NCBI GenBank assembly: GCA_050741255.1
Contig: JBOIEQ010000139.1
Span: forward strand, 1 to 11,455
Direction of reading: 5' to 3'
From: CAZXNF01 sp050741255
GTDB taxonomy: Bacteria; Pseudomonadota; Gammaproteobacteria; Burkholderiales; SG8-41
Length of the DNA: 11,455 bases
The translations under genes and the position numbers were made by a program. Below, one piece after another: positions 1-5,525 of the stretch; positions within the stretch are counted from its first letter, which is position 1; every line of letters begins with the position of its first letter. The notes below the pieces were generated by a model. The model searched no databases and was not told where the DNA came from. It saw only the letters and a list, made by a program, of their open reading frames with translations.

Positions 1-260
1 GGCGTCGGGGGCGGCTCCGGCGTGGCCACGGGCGGCGGCGCGGGCGGCCGCGGCGGCGGGGCGAGCCTGACGTCGAAGCGGCCCTCCCGTTCTCCCGGCA
101 GCTTCGGTTCGAGGTCGAGCTTCAGATGCGGCAGCCCGAACCACAGGACGAGCACGTGGCCCAGCACCGACACCACGACCGCCAGCCAGATCGGGCGGAT
201 GGTGATCCGGACGGTGGTGCGGTCGCGCCAGTCGGGACGGGGGGCGAACGGGTCAGTCAT
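1..260 (-). CDS. N-terminal part of a membrane-anchored, proline-rich protein (TonB- or DUF3108-like), cut by window edge
   Basis: Reading the minus strand from the ATG at 260-258 gives 86 codons open to the window edge. The protein starts with a charged cytoplasmic stretch (MTDPFAPRPDWRDRTTVRIT) and then one hydrophobic segment at about residues 22-43 (core LAVVVSVLGHVLVLWFG). A short linker follows, then a proline-rich run from about residue 66 (APPPRPPAPPPVATPEPPPT). This inside-anchor-proline-rich layout is typical of TonB-family energy transducers and of the N-termini of DUF3108 proteins in Betaproteobacteria; the diagnostic C-terminal domain lies outside the window. A TACACT -10-like hexamer at 279-274 is weak, and I see no good -35 or ribosome binding site. 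The gene is divergent from the ModA-like gene at 479. The frame is well supported by the clean membrane segment; the family is uncertain. Confidence 0.6.
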   Translation of the reverse strand, partial: MTDPFAPRPDWRDRTTVRITIRPIWLAVVVSVLGHVLVLWFGLPHLKLDLEPKLPGEREGRFDVRLAPPPRPPAPPPVATPEPPPT

Positions 261-390
261 GGTGCGTGAAGACAGTGTACGGCCCGGCCCGGTGGGCACG
301 GCGATGGGGGCAAAGGGGCCACATGATATTGCAGGTGCGCAATCGCCGCCGGTTTTTGCCCGGCTGACGTCCTGGATTGAGGTTGGGGCG

Positions 391-413
391 GCCGGTTCTG
401 GCCGGTTCTGGCC
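391..413. repeat. Short tandem repeat upstream of the ModA-like gene
   Basis: The ten-base unit gccggttctg is present twice in a row, followed by gcc of a third copy. It lies in the 218-bp divergent spacer between the membrane-protein gene and the ModA-like gene, about 65 bp before the ATG. The spacer otherwise shows no convincing sigma-70 promoter: a TAGAGT hexamer at 432-437 has no matching -35. The repeat may be a regulatory site or just a local slip duplication. Confidence 0.5.
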
Positions 414-478
414 TCTGGCCGCCCGATTGGCTAGAGTGCGGGTCCGCCGACTTCCCCCCACCCTCCAGGAATAGACCC

Positions 479-1225
479 ATGAAAAGCGCCTTTGCTGCCC
501 TGCTCCTCGCCGTGACCGCCTGCGCGGGTGCCCGCGGCGCCGAACTCCGCGTGTTGAGCGCCGGGGCCGTGGAGCCCGGCCTGCACGCCTTCGCGCAGCT
601 CGTGAAGCGCGAGACCGGGCACGACCTGAACATCCAGTTCAACACCGCGCCGCAGATCGCCAAGCGGCTCGCCGGGGGTGAGGTCTACGACATCCTGATT
701 TCGCCGCCGGCGGCCGTGACCGCCGCCGCGAAGGAGGGCAAGGTCATCGCCGACACGCGCGCGCCGGTCGGGCGGGTGGGCGCCGGCATCATCGTGCGGA
801 CCGGGGCCGCAGTCCCCAACGTGGCCACCGTCGATGCGCTGAAGGCGGCGCTGCTGGCGGCGGACTCGGTGGTCTACAACACGGCGTCCACCGGGCTTTA
901 CCTCGACCGCCTGTTCGAGAAACTCGGCATCCTCGACCAGGTGAAGGCGAAGAGCACGCGCTATCCCAACGGCGCCTCGGTCATGGAGCACGTGATCAAG
1001 GGCAAGGGCAATGAGATCGGCTCGGGCGCCATCACCGAGATCAGGCTCTACACCGCCAAGGGCCTGACCTACGTCGGTCCGCTGCCGGCGGACGTGCAGA
1101 ACTACACGAGCTACGAAGCGGTAGTGATGACGGGCGCGCCGGGGGCGGACGCGGCCGCGCAGGTGCTGAAGCTGCTGGCGACGCCGGCGGGCAAGGCCGC
1201 GTTCGTGTCGGGCGGGGTGGAGTAA
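479..1225 (+). CDS. Periplasmic ModA-like substrate-binding protein (orphan)
   Basis: This 248-residue protein belongs to the type 2 periplasmic-binding fold, in the branch resembling the molybdate receptor ModA but lacking its usual ABC permease and ATPase neighbours. The ATG at 479 is chosen because it starts a signal sequence (MKSAFAALLLAVTACAGARG) and is preceded by an AGGA ribosome site about ten bases upstream; longer in-frame starts only add arginine-rich non-signal sequence. The mature domain opens with ELRVLSAGAVEPGL, a typical first beta strand and ligand loop. The phrases YDILISPPAAV near 70-80 and GSGAITEI near 181-188 match the expected hinge and second-lobe positions. VTAC at 12-15 would also fit a lipobox, so periplasmic and lipid-anchored forms are both possible. 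The ligand is unknown; orphan members of this group are common in Betaproteobacteria. The gene converges on the DUF4124 gene with a seven-base gap. Confidence 0.85.
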   Translation: MKSAFAALLLAVTACAGARGAELRVLSAGAVEPGLHAFAQLVKRETGHDLNIQFNTAPQIAKRLAGGEVYDILISPPAAVTAAAKEGKVIADTRAPVGRVGAGIIVRTGAAVPNVATVDALKAALLAADSVVYNTASTGLYLDRLFEKLGILDQVKAKSTRYPNGASVMEHVIKGKGNEIGSGAITEIRLYTAKGLTYVGPLPADVQNYTSYEAVVMTGAPGADAAAQVLKLLATPAGKAAFVSGGVE

Positions 1226-1234
1226 GCCGCGGCT
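1225..1234. terminator. Small palindrome between two convergent stop codons
   Basis: The ten-base perfect palindrome agccgcggct sits exactly between the TAA of the ModA-like gene (1223-1225) and the TAG of the DUF4124 gene (1235-1233), touching both stops. Its position would suit a shared transcription end. However, there is no loop or T-tract, so an intrinsic terminator is not demonstrated. Confidence 0.2.
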
Positions 1235-1835
1235 AACGCGCGGGCGCACGCTTCACGACGCGTCCCTGGCCGTCGAGCGACTCGGCCTGCAACTGGGTAT
1301 CCACCTGAGCCGCGCAGTCGGTGCCGTTGTTGCGCTGGCATTCCTGGATCATCTTCGTGCGCCGCGCCTGCAGCGCGGCATCCGCGTTGGCGGGGTTCTG
1401 CCCGGGCTTCAGCACCGGCCGCTTGAGCGCGCCCTCCGCCGCGAGTTCGGTATCCACGGCCCGCGCACAGTCGGTGCCGTTGTTGCGCTGGCATTCGTCG
1501 ATTCTTTTCTGGCGGTAGGCCGCGCGGTCGTTCGCGAGCAGGCTGGCCTCGCTCTGGTTGCGCGGGCCGTACTTCGGCATCCCGGGGGTTTTTGCGGCGG
1601 CGGCCGTGGCTGCCGCGGCGCCTTTGACGACCGCAGGGTCTTCCGGAATCACGCTTTCCTCGATGCGCACGCGCTGGGATTTGGCGCCGGCCGGAGGCGC
1701 GCTGGAGTAGTGCGTCACGCCCTGTTTGTCGACCCACTTGAAGACTTCTGCCGCGTGGGCGGGCAGCGCGAAGAAGCCGGCCAGTGCGGCGCCCGCAAGA
1801 ACCGCATTCAGACTGCCGTGTTTGAACCCGTTCAT
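1233..1835 (-). CDS. Secreted DUF4124-domain protein with duplicated cysteine repeat
   Basis: This is a 200-residue exported protein of unknown function. Residues 1-28 form a signal peptide ending in AHA before AEVFKW. The DUF4124 signature follows at about 31-48 (VFKWVDKQGVTHYSSAPP), a short beta module common in periplasmic proteins of Beta- and Gammaproteobacteria. An alanine-rich spacer (about 72-82) leads to two copies of a unit containing ECQRNNGTDC, at 114-123 and 165-174, each followed by a VDT(E/Q)L-(A/Q)AE segment. The start at 1835 has a good AGGGAG ribosome site about eight bases upstream. The paired cysteines in each unit could form disulfides after export (inference). It lies on the same strand as the pseudouridine synthase gene, 80 bp downstream of its stop, and may have its own promoter there; no convincing one is visible. 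Confidence 0.85.
   Translation of the reverse strand: MNGFKHGSLNAVLAGAALAGFFALPAHAAEVFKWVDKQGVTHYSSAPPAGAKSQRVRIEESVIPEDPAVVKGAAAATAAAAKTPGMPKYGPRNQSEASLLANDRAAYRQKRIDECQRNNGTDCARAVDTELAAEGALKRPVLKPGQNPANADAALQARRTKMIQECQRNNGTDCAAQVDTQLQAESLDGQGRVVKRAPAR
1315..1343. repeat. In-frame 29-bp direct repeat, copy 1 (within the DUF4124 gene)
   Basis: This stretch is identical base for base to 1468-1496. The offset is 153 bp (51 codons), so both copies are read in the same frame and encode ECQRNNGTDC. Identity at the synonymous positions, not only in protein, points to recent duplication or gene conversion within the gene. Confidence 0.85.
1468..1496. repeat. In-frame 29-bp direct repeat, copy 2 (within the DUF4124 gene)
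   Basis: This is the second exact copy of the unit at 1315-1343, coding for residues around 114-123 of the DUF4124 protein. Flanking sequence is similar in protein (RxxxIxECQ before, VDTxL after) but differs more in DNA. Confidence 0.85.
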
Positions 1836-1915
1836 GTGCGTTCTCCCTGGGTACCGCGTGTGATTCGTGGCGGCATTATCGGAGGCCCGCCCGTCGACTG
1901 CAAGTGCCGGAATCG

Positions 1916-2647
1916 TCAGAACTTTTCATCGCCGCGCAGGTAACGCCACTGCCCCTGCGGCAGATCGCCCAGCAGCACTCGGCCGATGCGGACGCGCTTG
2001 AGTCCCGTGACCGTGAGCCCGACCAGTTCGCACATGCGGCGGATCTGGCGTTTCTTGCCTTCGCGCAGCACGAAGCGGAGCTGGTCGCGATTCTGCCAGG
2101 CGACTTCCGCGCGCTTGAGCGGCGCGCCGTCGAGGGCGAGTCCGAAGCTGAGCCGCGCGAGGTCTTTCGCGGACAGGCGTCCCGTGACGCGCACCAGGTA
2201 TTCCTTGTCGACGCCGGAGTCCTCGCCGATCAATTGTTTGGCAATGCGGCCGTCCTGGGTCATGACCAGCAGGCCGGTGGAGTCGATGTCCAGCCGGCCC
2301 GCCGGTGCGAGGCCTTTGTAGTGCGCGGGGCTGAAGCGCAAGGGCGCGCGGTCGCCGGCAAAGCGCGTGGCCGCGGTGATGAGCGTGACGGCGGGTGGAT
2401 AGCCATCCTCGGCCTGGCCGGAGACGTAGGCGATGGGCTTGTGCAGCAGGATCGTCACGCGGGACTCCTGCGCGGCGGCGGCGGCCTTGGCCAGCGTGAT
2501 GCGCTGGTTGGGGAAGATCTTCGTGCCGAGTTCGGTCACCGGCACGCCGTCGACCAGCACCCAGCCGCGTTCGATGTAGCTGTCCGCCTCGCGGCGGGAG
2601 CACAGGCCCTGCTCGGACATCAGTTTGGAGAGACGGATTTTTTCCAT
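1916..2647 (-). CDS. RluF/RluB-type rRNA pseudouridine synthase
   Basis: The 243-residue enzyme would isomerise a specific uridine to pseudouridine in 23S rRNA; closest in layout to RluF, with RluB/RluE relatives as alternatives. An S4 RNA-binding domain occupies about residues 3-50 (IRLSKLMSEQGLCSRREADSY). The catalytic motif GRLDIDSTGLL starts at 117, with Asp120 as the expected nucleophile. DKEYLVRV (147-154) and EGKKRQIRRMCE (196-207) are the other hallmark motifs. Between the S4-linker region and GRLD there is a somewhat longer loop than in E. coli RluF. The ATG at 2647-2645 gives the natural S4 start. Translation could extend in frame to 2746, but those 33 extra residues are encoded by intergenic repeat DNA and are rejected. 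No clear ribosome site precedes the ATG. The gene lies downstream of a repeat island and the FAD enzyme on the same strand. Confidence 0.9.
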   Translation of the reverse strand: MEKIRLSKLMSEQGLCSRREADSYIERGWVLVDGVPVTELGTKIFPNQRITLAKAAAAAQESRVTILLHKPIAYVSGQAEDGYPPAVTLITAATRFAGDRAPLRFSPAHYKGLAPAGRLDIDSTGLLVMTQDGRIAKQLIGEDSGVDKEYLVRVTGRLSAKDLARLSFGLALDGAPLKRAEVAWQNRDQLRFVLREGKKRQIRRMCELVGLTVTGLKRVRIGRVLLGDLPQGQWRYLRGDEKF

Positions 2648-2668
2648 AAGTTCAAGGACGGAATAGTG

Positions 2669-2695
2669 CCGCAGAGACGCGGAGAGCGCAGAGGA
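2669..2695. repeat. Unpaired 'gcagagacgcggag' intergenic repeat module
   Basis: The sequence around gccgcagagacgcggagag continuing to gcagagg is of the same compositional type as the repeats at 2711-2735 and 10825-10851: short runs of C(A/G)GAG(A/G)C units. Unlike those modules it has no inverted partner nearby, so either its partner was lost or it inserted alone. It begins about 20 bp upstream of the pseudouridine synthase start. Confidence 0.55.
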
Positions 2696-2710
2696 AAAAC
2701 AAGGAGATTG

Positions 2711-2735
2711 GCCGCCAAGACGCCGAGGCGCCAAG
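2711..2735. repeat. Outer arm (left) of nested inverted repeat, 25 bp
   Basis: This arm begins gccgccaagacgccgaggcg. It matches the reverse complement of 2852-2876 at 24 of 25 positions (the single difference is an a/g in the ninth base region). The two arms enclose a perfect inner inverted repeat, so the whole 166-bp stretch could fold as one long interrupted hairpin. Confidence 0.85.
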
Positions 2736-2741
2736 GGATTT

Positions 2742-2767
2742 GTCATTCCAGCGAAAGCTGGAATCCA
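2742..2767. repeat. Inner arm (left), dRS3-like palindromic repeat
   Basis: This 26-bp arm is the exact reverse complement of 2795-2820. Its core, attccagcgaaagctggaat (2745-2764), is itself a hairpin: ttccagc and gctggaa pair around a GAAA tetraloop. It closely resembles the neisserial dRS3 repeat (attccc-8N-gggaat), differing at one symmetric base pair. In Neisseria dRS3 repeats are numerous and serve as insertion sites for filamentous phage; relevance here is inference. Confidence 0.85.
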
Positions 2768-2794
2768 TTTTCTGGATGAGCATAAATTTTCACT

Positions 2795-2820
2795 TGGATT
2801 CCAGCTTTCGCTGGAATGAC
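2795..2820. repeat. Inner arm (right), dRS3-like palindromic repeat
   Basis: This is the exact inverted copy of 2742-2767, with core attccagctttcgctggaat at 2798-2817. A 27-base AT-richer spacer (2768-2794) separates the arms. The spacer contains no gene. Confidence 0.85.
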
Positions 2821-2851
2821 GGGCAGCTCATGCGCCTCAACATTGGTTTTT

Positions 2852-2876
2852 CTTGGCGCCTCGGCGCCTTGGCGGC
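2852..2876. repeat. Outer arm (right) of nested inverted repeat, ending on a stop codon
   Basis: This is the inverted partner of 2711-2735. Its last base (2876) is also the final base of the TAG stop codon of the FAD-dependent dehydrogenase gene, so the repeat abuts the reading frame without changing the protein. As RNA it would form a long hairpin directly after that stop, which could protect or terminate the transcript. Confidence 0.8.
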
Positions 2877-4519
2877 TAATTCGATTTGGCAGTAATGCTT
2901 AACGCCACGGCTTCCGCGACTTCGATGCCGTCTACCGCCGCCGACAGGATACCGCCGGCATAGCCCGCGCCTTCGCCGGCGGGATACAGGCCGTGGGTGT
3001 TGAGGCTCTGGAAGCTCGCGTCGCGCTTGATGCTGATCGGCGATGACGTACGGGTCTCCACGCCGGTCAGCAGCGCGTCTTCCATCGCGAAGCCACGGAT
3101 CTGCCGGTCGAAGGCGGGTATCGCTTCGCGGATGGCGGCGAGGGCGTAGTCCGGCACGCAGGCCGCCAGGTCGGTCATGCGCACGCCGGGGGTGTACGAC
3201 GGCTGCACCTCGCCCAGTGTCGTCGAGGGCCTGCCTGCGAGAAAGTCGCCCACGCGCTGCGCGGGCGCGCGGTAGTCGCTGCCGCCGGCTTCGAACGCGC
3301 GTTCTTCCCACTGGCGCTGGAAGGCGATGCCGGCTAGCGGGCCGCCGGGATCGTTTCCTGGGGCGCCGCCGACGTAGTCGGCGGGTGTGACGCCGACGAC
3401 GATGCCGGCGTTGGCATTGCGTTCGTTGCGCGAGTACTGGCTCATGCCGTTGGTGACGACGCGGCCGGGTTCGGACGCCGCCGCGACCACGGTGCCGCCG
3501 GGACACATGCAGAAGCTGTAGACGGAGCGGCCGTTGGCGGCGTGGTGCACCAGCTTGTAGTCGGCCGCGCCGAGGATGGGATGGCCCGCCGTTCCGCCGT
3601 AGCGCGCGCGGTCGATGAGCGACTGCGGATGCTCGATGCGGAAACCGATGGAGAAGGGCTTGGGCTCGAGGTATACGCCGCGCGCGTGCAGCGTCTCGAA
3701 GGTGTCGCGCGCGCTGTGGCCGACGGCGAGCACGACATGATCGGCCGCGATGCGTTCGCCGTTCGCCAGCACGAGACCGCGCATCCGCCGTGCGCCGTCC
3801 TTTTCTTCGATGTCGAAATCGGTCACGCGCGACTGGAAACGGATCTCGCCGCCGAGCGACTCGATCGTCGCGCGCAGGTTCTCCACCACGCCGACCAGCC
3901 GGAAGGTGCCGATGTGCGGTTTGGCGACATACAGGATCTCGGGCGGCGCGCCGGCCTTCACGAACTCGGTCAGCACCTTGCGCCCGAGGTGGCGCGGGTC
4001 CTTGATCTGGCTGTAGAGCTTGCCGTCGGAGAAGGTGCCGGCGCCACCTTCGCCGAACTGCACGTTGGATTCCGGGTTGAGCACGGACTTGCGCCACAGG
4101 CCCCAGGTGTCCTGGGTGCGTTCGCGCACGGCCTTGCCGCGTTCGAGGATGAGCGGACGCAGGCCCATCTGCGCGAGCAGCAGGCCGGCGAACAGGCCGC
4201 AGGGACCGGTGCCGATGACGACCGGGCGCAGCGCCGGCGGGGCGGCGGCCTGCGCGATGAAACGGTATTCGAGATCCGGGGCGCGGGTGACGCGGCGGTC
4301 GTCCTTGAACCGTGCAAGGACGGCTGCTTCATCGGCGACGTCCACATCGACGGTATAAGTGAGGATGATGGCGCTGCGTTTACGCGCGTCGACGCCGCGC
4401 CGGAAGATGGTATGGCCGCGCAGCGCGCCGGCAGGGAGCACGAGCCGTTTCAGGAGGGCGGCGGGGAGGGCCTCCGCCGGGTGGTCGAGCGGGAGCCTGA
4501 TTTCGGTGAGTCGCAGCAT
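2876..4519 (-). CDS. FAD-dependent dehydrogenase (COG2509-type, NAD(P)/FAD oxidoreductase)
   Basis: The 547-residue protein is a cytoplasmic flavoenzyme of the large, poorly characterised COG2509 group, related to the HI0933/BaiN-like and GidA-like two-dinucleotide folds; its substrate is not known. Residues 1-90 form a separate N-terminal domain typical of this group. The FAD-binding Rossmann loop is VIGTGPCGLFAG at 101-112, with Glu126 (LILERG) as the likely ribose-binding acid. NVQFGEGGAGTFSDGKL (152-168) is a family hallmark. The C-terminal flavin contact motif is YPAGEGAGYAGG at 512-523. Length is normal and no key motif is missing. The ATG at 4519 has only a weak purine-rich ribosome site. 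It lies 40 bp after the GntR gene on the same strand, so the two may be co-transcribed; the link may be only positional. Confidence 0.9.
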   Translation of the reverse strand: MLRLTEIRLPLDHPAEALPAALLKRLVLPAGALRGHTIFRRGVDARKRSAIILTYTVDVDVADEAAVLARFKDDRRVTRAPDLEYRFIAQAAAPPALRPVVIGTGPCGLFAGLLLAQMGLRPLILERGKAVRERTQDTWGLWRKSVLNPESNVQFGEGGAGTFSDGKLYSQIKDPRHLGRKVLTEFVKAGAPPEILYVAKPHIGTFRLVGVVENLRATIESLGGEIRFQSRVTDFDIEEKDGARRMRGLVLANGERIAADHVVLAVGHSARDTFETLHARGVYLEPKPFSIGFRIEHPQSLIDRARYGGTAGHPILGAADYKLVHHAANGRSVYSFCMCPGGTVVAAASEPGRVVTNGMSQYSRNERNANAGIVVGVTPADYVGGAPGNDPGGPLAGIAFQRQWEERAFEAGGSDYRAPAQRVGDFLAGRPSTTLGEVQPSYTPGVRMTDLAACVPDYALAAIREAIPAFDRQIRGFAMEDALLTGVETRTSSPISIKRDASFQSLNTHGLYPAGEGAGYAGGILSAAVDGIEVAEAVALSITAKSN

Positions 4520-4559
4520 CGGTGTTTCCGCCGCGAGTGTACCGCGTCCGCGGCGGCGT

Positions 4560-5261
4560 TCAGAACCCGAAGAGATTGCGCCGCGCGTGCTGGAGATGGG
4601 CGAGGATGGCGGCGCGGCTGCGTTCGGCGTCGCGGGCTTTCAGCGCAGCGACGATCGCGCGGTGTTCCTGCTGGTAGCGCAGGCGCCGCTCGGGCGTGAC
4701 GATGCGGTCTTTCAGCTTGCCCCACTCGGATTGCTCGCGCACGGCGGTGACCATGTCGAGCACGCGCATGACGAACTGGTTGTGGGTGGCCTGCGCCAGC
4801 GCCTGATGAAGTGCTGCGTCCCAGCGCTCGAAGGCGTCCAGTGTCGCGGCTTTTTCGGCCCGCTCCAGGCAATGTTCCATGCGCTCGAAGTCGGCGGCGG
4901 TGCCGTTGGTGACGATGAGGTCGGCGAGCGCGGGTTCAAGCTTCAGCCGCGCTTCCATCAGTTCGCCGGGACTCGTGGAGTGGACGCTCGACAGGGCGAT
5001 GGCGGTGGCCGGGTCGGGGCCGCGCAGGAAGGTGCCGCGGCCGACGTGGCGGGTCAGCACGCCCTCGGCCTCGAGTTGGGACAGCAACTGGCGCACCGCG
5101 TTGCGCGGCAGGCTATAGCGCAGCACGAATTCGCGCTCGGTCGGCAGGCGCGCGCCGGGTGCAAGCTTGCCGTCGGCGGCGCCTTTGACGATGGCGTCGC
5201 GCAGCCGCTGCAGGTTGTCGCGGGTGGCGGCGGAACGGCCGGTGGCGCGCAGGTTGACCAT
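4560..5261 (-). CDS. GntR-family transcriptional regulator, FCD (FadR) subfamily
   Basis: The 233-residue regulator has an N-terminal winged helix-turn-helix (about 14-80; LPTEREFVLRYSLPRNAVRQ carries the recognition helix, VGRGTFL the wing). The C-terminal all-helical FCD domain follows (about 100-230). Asp148, His152, His200 and His222 occupy the positions that bind a metal ion in this subfamily, so a metal-assisted carboxylate-type effector is likely (family knowledge). A TTG at 5300 would add 13 residues, but those overlap a palindromic operator, so the ATG at 5261 is preferred; no clear ribosome site precedes it and the transcript may be nearly leaderless. It is divergent from the uptake and hydrolase cluster, the classic position for a local regulator of catabolic genes. 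Confidence 0.92.
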   Translation of the reverse strand: MVNLRATGRSAATRDNLQRLRDAIVKGAADGKLAPGARLPTEREFVLRYSLPRNAVRQLLSQLEAEGVLTRHVGRGTFLRGPDPATAIALSSVHSTSPGELMEARLKLEPALADLIVTNGTAADFERMEHCLERAEKAATLDAFERWDAALHQALAQATHNQFVMRVLDMVTAVREQSEWGKLKDRIVTPERRLRYQQEHRAIVAALKARDAERSRAAILAHLQHARRNLFGF

Positions 5262-5270
5262 GACGAATCC

Positions 5271-5300
5271 ATGATAAACCAATCGGTATAATTGGTTCAA
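5271..5300 (-). promoter_or_regulatory. Candidate gntR core promoter
   Basis: On the minus strand TTGAAC (5300-5295) and TATCAT (5276-5271) are separated by 18 bases, matching sigma-70 hexamers at four and five of six positions. Initiation would fall around 5264, only a few bases before the ATG, which would explain the absence of a ribosome site. The palindrome at 5275-5299 covers this promoter almost exactly, so autorepression is expected. The call is by eye. Confidence 0.4.
5275..5299. promoter_or_regulatory. Putative GntR operator: 25-bp palindrome
   Basis: Left half taaaccaat (5275-5283) and right half attggttca (5291-5299) are inverted copies with one mismatch, separated by seven bases. 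The ACCAAT/ATTGGT half-site vocabulary resembles operators of FCD regulators such as PdhR and LldR, though the half-site order here is reversed. The site overlies the predicted gntR promoter. Confidence 0.55.
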
Positions 5301-5385
5301 TATTCTGGGGCCGTGATTTCAGCGGCGGCGGGGATACGGATTCATTCCCATTCTAAAAATGATGTTGCAATGCAGCGAAAGTGAA

Positions 5386-5405
5386 TGAACCAATATTGAA
5401 CCATT
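5386..5405. promoter_or_regulatory. Putative second operator: direct repeat of the same half-site
   Basis: Two further copies of the half-site, tgaaccaat (5386-5394) and tgaaccatt (5397-5405), lie as a direct repeat one helical turn (11 bp) apart. They sit 13 bases upstream of the candidate -35 of the uptake operon. Their distance from the palindrome at 5275-5299 is about 100 bp, so DNA looping or separate control of the two promoters is possible. Confidence 0.5.
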
Positions 5406-5418
5406 AAGGGAGATCGTA

Positions 5419-5448
5419 TTGACGCTGGGTTCGCCGGGCGCTTAGCAT
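5419..5448 (+). promoter_or_regulatory. Candidate promoter of the uptake/hydrolase operon
   Basis: TTGACG (5419-5424) and TAGCAT (5443-5448) are separated by 18 bases, five and four matches to the sigma-70 hexamers. It lies 74 bp before the first ATG of the operon and directly downstream of the direct-repeat half-sites, the best promoter-like pair in this spacer by eye. Confidence 0.4.
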
Positions 5449-5478
5449 CGCGCCTCCGGCAGCCGTTTTCGCGGCGCC

Positions 5479-5525
5479 AGGAGGAGATCCGTTTGGCAGC
5501 ACTGTTCCGGGTTCCCGCGCCATGA
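5479..5525 (+). promoter_or_regulatory. Strong Shine-Dalgarno with ten-codon TTG leader ORF overlapping the next start
   Basis: AGGAGG (5479-5484) is the strongest ribosome site in the region, but it is 37 bases from the ATG at 5522, too far for normal use. Eight bases after it a TTG (5493) opens a ten-codon frame reading MAALFRVPAP. Its TGA (5523-5525) overlaps the ATG at 5522-5524 as ATGA. This is the usual arrangement for translational coupling, so ribosomes ending the mini-ORF could restart on the binding-protein gene. Whether the peptide is made is unknown. Confidence 0.35.

Noticed and set aside
22..474. 150-codon plus-strand frame at the left edge
   Set aside because: It is opposite a minus-strand frame with a clean membrane segment and proline-rich tail, and has no recognisable features of its own.
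2648..2746. Longer in-frame start for the pseudouridine synthase (33 extra residues)
   Set aside because: The extension is encoded by repeat DNA and the S4 domain starts naturally at the ATG at 2647.
2669..2876. Repeat island as a CRISPR array
   Set aside because: The repeats are inverted pairs of different sequence with no regular spacers or direct repetition.
2790..4097. 435-codon minus-strand frame overlapping the dehydrogenase in another frame
   Set aside because: It is arginine-rich, has no domain, and its end is encoded by the intergenic repeats; the other frame has complete FAD motifs.
3542..4699. 385-codon plus-strand frame opposite the FAD-dependent dehydrogenase
   Set aside because: Its sequence has the low-complexity A/G/R/E/H makeup of an antisense shadow and it spans the boundary between two well-supported minus-strand genes.
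5262..5300. TTG start at 5300 for the GntR regulator
   Set aside because: The added 13 residues fall on the palindromic operator and predicted promoter, and the protein from the ATG at 5261 has a normal FCD-regulator length.
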